A stretch of 64,000 nucleotides of DNA from Brevibacillus_D fluminis_A. Lineage in GTDB: Bacteria; Bacillota; Bacilli; Brevibacillales; Brevibacillaceae. Where the stretch lies: assembly GCF_052072235.1 (NCBI RefSeq), contig NZ_CM125436.1, positions 5,760,001 to 5,824,000 on the forward strand, given 5' to 3'. Shown piece after piece: positions 60,195 through 64,000 of this stretch. Position numbers and translations under genes: made by a program. The notes under the pieces were generated by a model, which saw nothing but the letters and a program-made list of their open reading frames with translations, did not search any database and was not told where the DNA came from. The first letter of the stretch is position 1; every line of letters begins with the position of its first letter.

Positions 60195-60378
60195 CTTTAC
60201 TAACTAATAAAATCTGTTTGACATGTTAAAAAATCTCCACTTTACTCTCTAACAGTAAAATTAATAGGCACCTCTCAGGTGCCTAAATATTAATAGCAGT
60301 GGTTCATTTCGCTAATCCATGGCTGTGAAAAAAGAAAAATTTGTCGGTCTATTACTGTTTTGGTATTGGGAAAGTTGC

Positions 60379-62271
60379 CTAGATTTCAGATGCTGTCTCT
60401 TTAATAGTTTCGATTATTGAGCTATATTCGGGTCGCCTTCTTAGTTGTCTTTTATAAAGCCCAATAAGTTCCTTTAATATTGGTGTGTGGTCTCCCTTTC
60501 CAAGTTGTTCCCACTTCAAGAATGAGTTAATATCCCCTGAGAATTTTGGTTCTCTATTATAAGTACAGTCTCCGCTTGGCAACATGTATTCATCTATTAC
60601 TGCAATTGCATTTTCCTGCAATTCATTAAAGGCATCCTTGTTATTAATGTCATTTAGCTTAAGAATACATTTAGTGTAAAACGATCTATCTTCATAGTAG
60701 CTATTCTGGCCAGCTTGTAATATACAATCTTTTAGAAGTTCCATAAGTACAAAGAAATACAGATATCTAGTTTGGCCCCTGGTTGGTTTTTCAGCACCTC
60801 TACCAAACTTATACTTTTCACCTTCTTTACTTAGAATATAAGCAGCATAAAGATCGTTAAGCCCAAAATTAGAGTCATTAACTATTTGCGTAAAGATACT
60901 CCCTCCAGGTGCAAAGGGGGGATTTTTACCGAATGCTAATCCCGCTTCAGCAAGCCAGCCCGCAGAATATACCTTTAATAAGTCAAAGCAATTAGCATGT
61001 TCTGTAAAAAATGGGATTATTGACGGATTCTGTTTCTGCTGTGCCTTCCTTGAATCCCATCCACCTCTTTGAATTTCAAGATAAATATTGTACTTGGATC
61101 CCATTTGATCTGCCCACGATCTGAAATCCCTTTCAAGTGCTAAAAAGTCTTTTTCGGTTACAGCATTTTGGCTATTTGTGTACCTTGTTGTTTCAATTAG
61201 TAAGTCCTCTCCTTGAGAACCTACCTTAACGATTTTTAAGATGACAATGCCTTTCCCTAGTCTATATTTATAATCATCTAATTCCGGATTGGAACCTGTC
61301 CCCCCACTATCTAACTTTTTAAGGAGAACACTCCAAATTGTTTTAGTAGTTTGACAACCATTAACAATGAATGGTTCAGTCAACTCGTATTCGGTTTCAG
61401 CATGTTTTTCAAAATCCTGCACAACAATTGTAATACCATTATTGTAGAGACCAAAACGCTCAGGTTTCTCAAGAAGTGTTTTCTCAATACCTTTATTAAC
61501 CTTCCGTTTATTCCCTAAAAATTTCCTTACATTTTTTTCGTAAATTAAATCCAAGTCCCCTGTTTTATGTTTGTAGCTTTTAAGAAACTCATATAAATCT
61601 ACGAGTCGTATAGAGCCAACTAATAGTTCATCTCCTGATGGAACAAGTTGACCATTTAATTTTACTGTCAACCTTTGATTAGAGGATGTTGTTTCCTCCA
61701 AAACCCTACGATATATCGTCTCGATACAAACAGTTTCAACGCTAAAGATAGAGCCTATTCTATTCTTGCCAATTAACTGTATTGCTTCTACAGCCCTCTT
61801 TTCTTCCTCGGTTAAATTATCAACAGTAGCAAAAACCAACACAAGTTTGTCTTTTTCTGAGGATGAAGAAATAAAAGTTCTCAATCTGTCAATTAAATCT
61901 GAAGAAAGAGAGGATAGGCTACTTCTTAATCCTTCGATGGCATCAATAACTTTAACAGCTTCTTCGTATAGTGTTGCTGTTCCTGCAAAAGCGGAACCAT
62001 ACTTACTTTGTATTAAATACCATGTGTCGCCCTCTGCATCATCTTGTAAACTATCTTCACCTCTAAGAAGGTAGGCTAAATCAATACCACCGTCACCAGC
62101 TCCATCACAATATACAAAATCATCTGAATAGCTATCTAATTCTAGCCATTGAGTTACCAATTTAGTAGAAAAACGTTTACCTAGTTCTACAGATGATGGA
62201 TTACCATCCATAACATCTGTTAGCCACTCATCCTTAAACTCTTGATAATTAAGGGCAGTAGTACTTATCAT
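60379..62271 (-). CDS. AIPR family protein with N-terminal nuclease motif, candidate abortive-infection factor
   Basis: 630 residues. The N-terminus carries a PD-(D/E)xK-like pattern: CDGAGDGGIDLAYL (Asp64 in GGID) and WYLIQSKYG (Gln88-x-Lys90). The central part, IYEKNVRKFLGNKRKVNKGIEKTL, RFGLYNNGITIVV and FIVNGCQTTKTIWSVL, is the AIPR (abortive infection phage resistance) domain. A GAGAGGG ribosome site is about 7 bases before the ATG. Family members are implicated in phage resistance, probably by cutting nucleic acid. Solitary gene, AT-rich, lying between repeats R3 and R4. Confidence 0.85.
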   Translation of the reverse strand: MISTTALNYQEFKDEWLTDVMDGNPSSVELGKRFSTKLVTQWLELDSYSDDFVYCDGAGDGGIDLAYLLRGEDSLQDDAEGDTWYLIQSKYGSAFAGTATLYEEAVKVIDAIEGLRSSLSSLSSDLIDRLRTFISSSSEKDKLVLVFATVDNLTEEEKRAVEAIQLIGKNRIGSIFSVETVCIETIYRRVLEETTSSNQRLTVKLNGQLVPSGDELLVGSIRLVDLYEFLKSYKHKTGDLDLIYEKNVRKFLGNKRKVNKGIEKTLLEKPERFGLYNNGITIVVQDFEKHAETEYELTEPFIVNGCQTTKTIWSVLLKKLDSGGTGSNPELDDYKYRLGKGIVILKIVKVGSQGEDLLIETTRYTNSQNAVTEKDFLALERDFRSWADQMGSKYNIYLEIQRGGWDSRKAQQKQNPSIIPFFTEHANCFDLLKVYSAGWLAEAGLAFGKNPPFAPGGSIFTQIVNDSNFGLNDLYAAYILSKEGEKYKFGRGAEKPTRGQTRYLYFFVLMELLKDCILQAGQNSYYEDRSFYTKCILKLNDINNKDAFNELQENAIAVIDEYMLPSGDCTYNREPKFSGDINSFLKWEQLGKGDHTPILKELIGLYKRQLRRRPEYSSIIETIKETASEI

Positions 62272-62558
62272 GCAACCCTCTCCCCGCGACGAAATTAGTT
62301 AAATTATACCATCCCGTTCTCTTTGGCTCTACAAAAAATCCGTCATGCATCAAATGATGATTCTGGTTATCACTGTAGATTTTCGCAGAAACGAGTTCAG
62401 AAATACTAAACCATAATTCTTCGCTTATTTTGCCGTAAGTCATTGTATGGTATAAATATCAGCTTTATGTAAATCAATTGTGATTCTTTTCACCGTAACG
62501 GAGGAAACGACGAAAATTACGAAAGGAGCCGCCGCGGCATGCTCCTTCGTTGATTTGC
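62272..62558. other. Gap upstream of the AIPR gene
   Basis: 287 bases. Contains a possible minus-strand promoter TTGATT-17-TATACC ending near 62450 and repeat R4. A 64-codon minus-strand frame (62249-62443) has no ribosome site and is not called. Confidence 0.4.
62478..62501 (+). repeat. Dyad repeat family, copy R4
   Basis: TTGTGATTCTTT followed by TCACCGTAACGG; 21 of 24 bases identical to R2 (60079-60102), same orientation. Confidence 0.75.
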
Positions 62559-63158
62559 TTATGGACTCGTATTCTGATTTGATTTATTTTCCTCTTCTTT
62601 GTATGTTAGATATAAGTAGAGGGTCTTCATATTCCGAATTGAAAGAAGTATCGAATGTATCGTGATTAATAGCCAAAGACCAGCCAAGCCCCAAGCCCAC
62701 CAATAGATCGGCCATTTCTTCAATGAATCTGGAATAAACGAGCCAACGTAAAAAAGAATGATGCTTGTAAAGACAACGATGAGCTGTATAATCACAGCCC
62801 AAGTAAAGAAACACACTACGGTATCAAAAAGCCTCATCTTGTTGTCAGCCGTCTTTGCTTCTTTAAGTTTTCTTGTTGGCCCCCCAGTTATTGTGGAAAG
62901 AATTGTTATACTCGCAATATTAAATCCGGCTAATATTGAAATCGCCGCAATAACCTGTCCGCTTACCTGTTGAAACTTTTCAATCAACATCGAAAGCTTA
63001 TCGGCAGTAAACGAGGTGAAATATAGCAGGACTACTGCTAACACAACCGGAAAAAACAAGTCGACTATTAGTTCGGATGTCGACGCGTCTTTCCAATACC
63101 TTTTAAACGTTACTATAGGGAAGTTATTCGCCTTATAGAACGCTTTTAATTTACGCAT
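62559..63158 (-). CDS. Four-helix membrane protein coupled to the edge gene
   Basis: 199 residues with four predicted helices: LIVDLFFPVVLAVVLLYF, VIAAISILAGFNIASITIL, VVCFFTWAVIIQLIVVF and WWAWGLAGLWLLITIHSI; basic N-terminus and polar C-terminus. Its ATG overlaps the stop of the upstream gene by 8 bases, so the pair is translationally coupled. Size and layout recall membrane partners in defence pairs such as RexB or KwaA, but I see no sequence evidence for either. Function unknown. Confidence 0.75.
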   Translation of the reverse strand: MRKLKAFYKANNFPIVTFKRYWKDASTSELIVDLFFPVVLAVVLLYFTSFTADKLSMLIEKFQQVSGQVIAAISILAGFNIASITILSTITGGPTRKLKEAKTADNKMRLFDTVVCFFTWAVIIQLIVVFTSIILFYVGSFIPDSLKKWPIYWWAWGLAGLWLLITIHSILLSIRNMKTLYLYLTYKEEENKSNQNTSP

Positions 63159-64000
63159 CCTCGTCCTCTCTCCTTAACGGAGCTCTGGTTTGGGCAATTT
63201 GGCTTAATACAGCTTCAGCAGAACGTAATGTAGGTTGCCCAGTCCCATCAACTTCTACGCTCCGTGTATATTTTTCTTGTGACTCGTCCATGCGAATCAC
63301 CTTTTCGGCACCGGCTAGCTTGCCTTTTACCACAATCTTAGTAACCCCCGGTTTATCCTTGTATCTTCTGATGAAAGGTACTGCGCCAGCTAATCCACTC
63401 CTCCTGAATTTTGCAGAGAAGTCTAGCTTAACTGTTGTCGCGTCCATTCGATCAGCTTCTGATTGAAGCATCTGAACAGCAGCGTTCTCGTCAGCGGCAG
63501 CCTGGGCGGTCGTGACCTCAATCGAGACTTTATTAACTGAGTTTAACGCCTGAATATTATCAAAGAATGAATTGTCCAACAGGGTGCAGATTTGGATATA
63601 AGTCAATTGGTTATTCCGAATCACAGGTTTCCCAAGCTGTTCTAAATACTCCTCTACACGCGGCCTGTTTAACTTCATATGTGACTGGAGCAAGAGGAGG
63701 CCATCACTTTTACGAATCAAGAAATAAGTGTATAGCGTCTCACCTTCCCTCAAGTGCTTCGGATTAGGACGACGAGTAAGGTTATCGGCATGAATCAATT
63801 CCCCTGTTGTTCCATACTCAGCATATGCAAATCGCCCAAATAAATAGTTAGTTTCAATTGAGAAATGATCCAAGTAGATCAACCATGAATCGTGAAACCG
63901 TTGCGTCTTCTGATTATCCGGCAGTTGACTAATATGGTCGAACAGGTCGCATACGATTTTCTCGTCCCACTTAACAGCATCGACCTGATGTTGACGTCCT
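63151..64000 (-). CDS. Soluble protein of unknown family, cut by right edge
   Basis: The minus-strand frame is open from the stop at 63151 to the window end (at least 282 codons); internal TTG/ATG starts are not needed because coding-like sequence continues: DHISQLPDNQKTQRFHDSWL precedes IYLDHFSIETNYLFGRFAYAE. Later parts include HADNLTRRPNPKHLREGETLYTYFLIRKSDGLLLLQSH and a C-terminal charged tail RREDEDA. No nuclease or NTPase motif recognised. Likely cytoplasmic sensor or partner of the four-helix membrane protein (inference from coupling). Confidence 0.7.
   Translation of the reverse strand, partial: GRQHQVDAVKWDEKIVCDLFDHISQLPDNQKTQRFHDSWLIYLDHFSIETNYLFGRFAYAEYGTTGELIHADNLTRRPNPKHLREGETLYTYFLIRKSDGLLLLQSHMKLNRPRVEEYLEQLGKPVIRNNQLTYIQICTLLDNSFFDNIQALNSVNKVSIEVTTAQAAADENAAVQMLQSEADRMDATTVKLDFSAKFRRSGLAGAVPFIRRYKDKPGVTKIVVKGKLAGAEKVIRMDESQEKYTRSVEVDGTGQPTLRSAEAVLSQIAQTRAPLRREDEDA

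Larger units (their letters stand above)
59951..60378. other. Non-coding stretch between recombinase and AIPR genes
   Basis: 428 bases with repeats R2 and R3, then a perfect 9-bp hairpin TAGGCACCT/AGGTGCCTA at 60265-60285 that could end the AIPR transcript on the minus strand. No gene seen. Confidence 0.6.

Noticed and set aside
62249..62443. 64-codon minus-strand frame upstream of the AIPR gene
   Set aside because: No ribosome site and it overlaps the AIPR start; kept out, though a leaderless start near a TTGATT-17-TATACC promoter cannot be excluded.
46000..64000. tRNA gene as integration target of the element
   Set aside because: No tRNA cloverleaf seen at either visible side; serine recombinases often use other targets.

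Overview
The window looks like the chromosome of a Gram-positive endospore-former of the Brevibacillus/Paenibacillaceae type (inference from gene content; no rRNA or tRNA gene is present to fix it). Evidence is strong AGGAGG ribosome sites with many GTG/TTG starts, a Trp T-box before trpS, a bacterial nitric oxide synthase, a glnQHMP-glnKL block, a petrobactin-type yclNOPQ operon under Fur boxes, HelD, and IS1182.

Layout. 1-14.7 kb: a DUF917 protein cut by the left edge, a DEAD-box helicase, helD, a Bcr/CflA exporter, a four-gene siderophore ABC importer, a DUF1904 protein and an MHYT-PAS-GGDEF-EAL cyclic-di-GMP protein. 15-18.5 kb: a four-gene membrane cassette (UbiA-type prenyl-phosphate pentosyltransferase, SMR carrier, divergent PAP2 phosphatase, polytopic GT-C-like protein) that reads as a lipid-linked pentose route. 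18.6-28.2 kb: DUF1641-ndh behind a Rex-like site, an orphan Fur-controlled siderophore-binding lipoprotein, nos, and the glutamine transporter with its two-component system. 28.4-30.3 kb: a probably leaderless ArsR-type regulator and T-box-trpS. 30.6-35 kb: a catabolic operon (MHS transporter, HpcH/HpaI aldolase, cupin, DUF6282 hydrolase) with a divergent GntR regulator. 35-46 kb: phosphoribosyltransferase, an unlisted 41-codon gene, an ABC exporter fused to a cyclic-nucleotide-binding domain between two acetyltransferase-like genes, two side-by-side pseudogenes, a DHA2 drug exporter, a methyltransferase, a threonine-aldolase-like lyase, an HD-GYP phosphodiesterase and a PhnA/YjdM protein.

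46.4-64 kb is accessory DNA and the most interesting part. It starts with an IS1182-type element and continues with a SIR2-ParA pair, a small zinc protein, an adenine methylase plus ParB-like protein carrying a 16-unit hexapeptide repeat, a replication module (ribbon-helix-helix protein, small ORFs, SF3/D5 helicase), a large serine recombinase, an AIPR-type nuclease, and at the right edge a soluble protein translationally coupled to a four-helix membrane protein. Several of these are known or likely phage-defence families. Copies of one dyad-symmetric repeat, all in the same orientation, lie at 50.34, 60.08, 60.15 and 62.48 kb, between the modules. My main hypothesis is that these are recombinase attachment-site relatives and that the region grew by stacking defence cargo at them.

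I found no CRISPR array. Starts were re-chosen from ribosome binding sites where the longest open frame was implausible; each such choice is stated in its entry.
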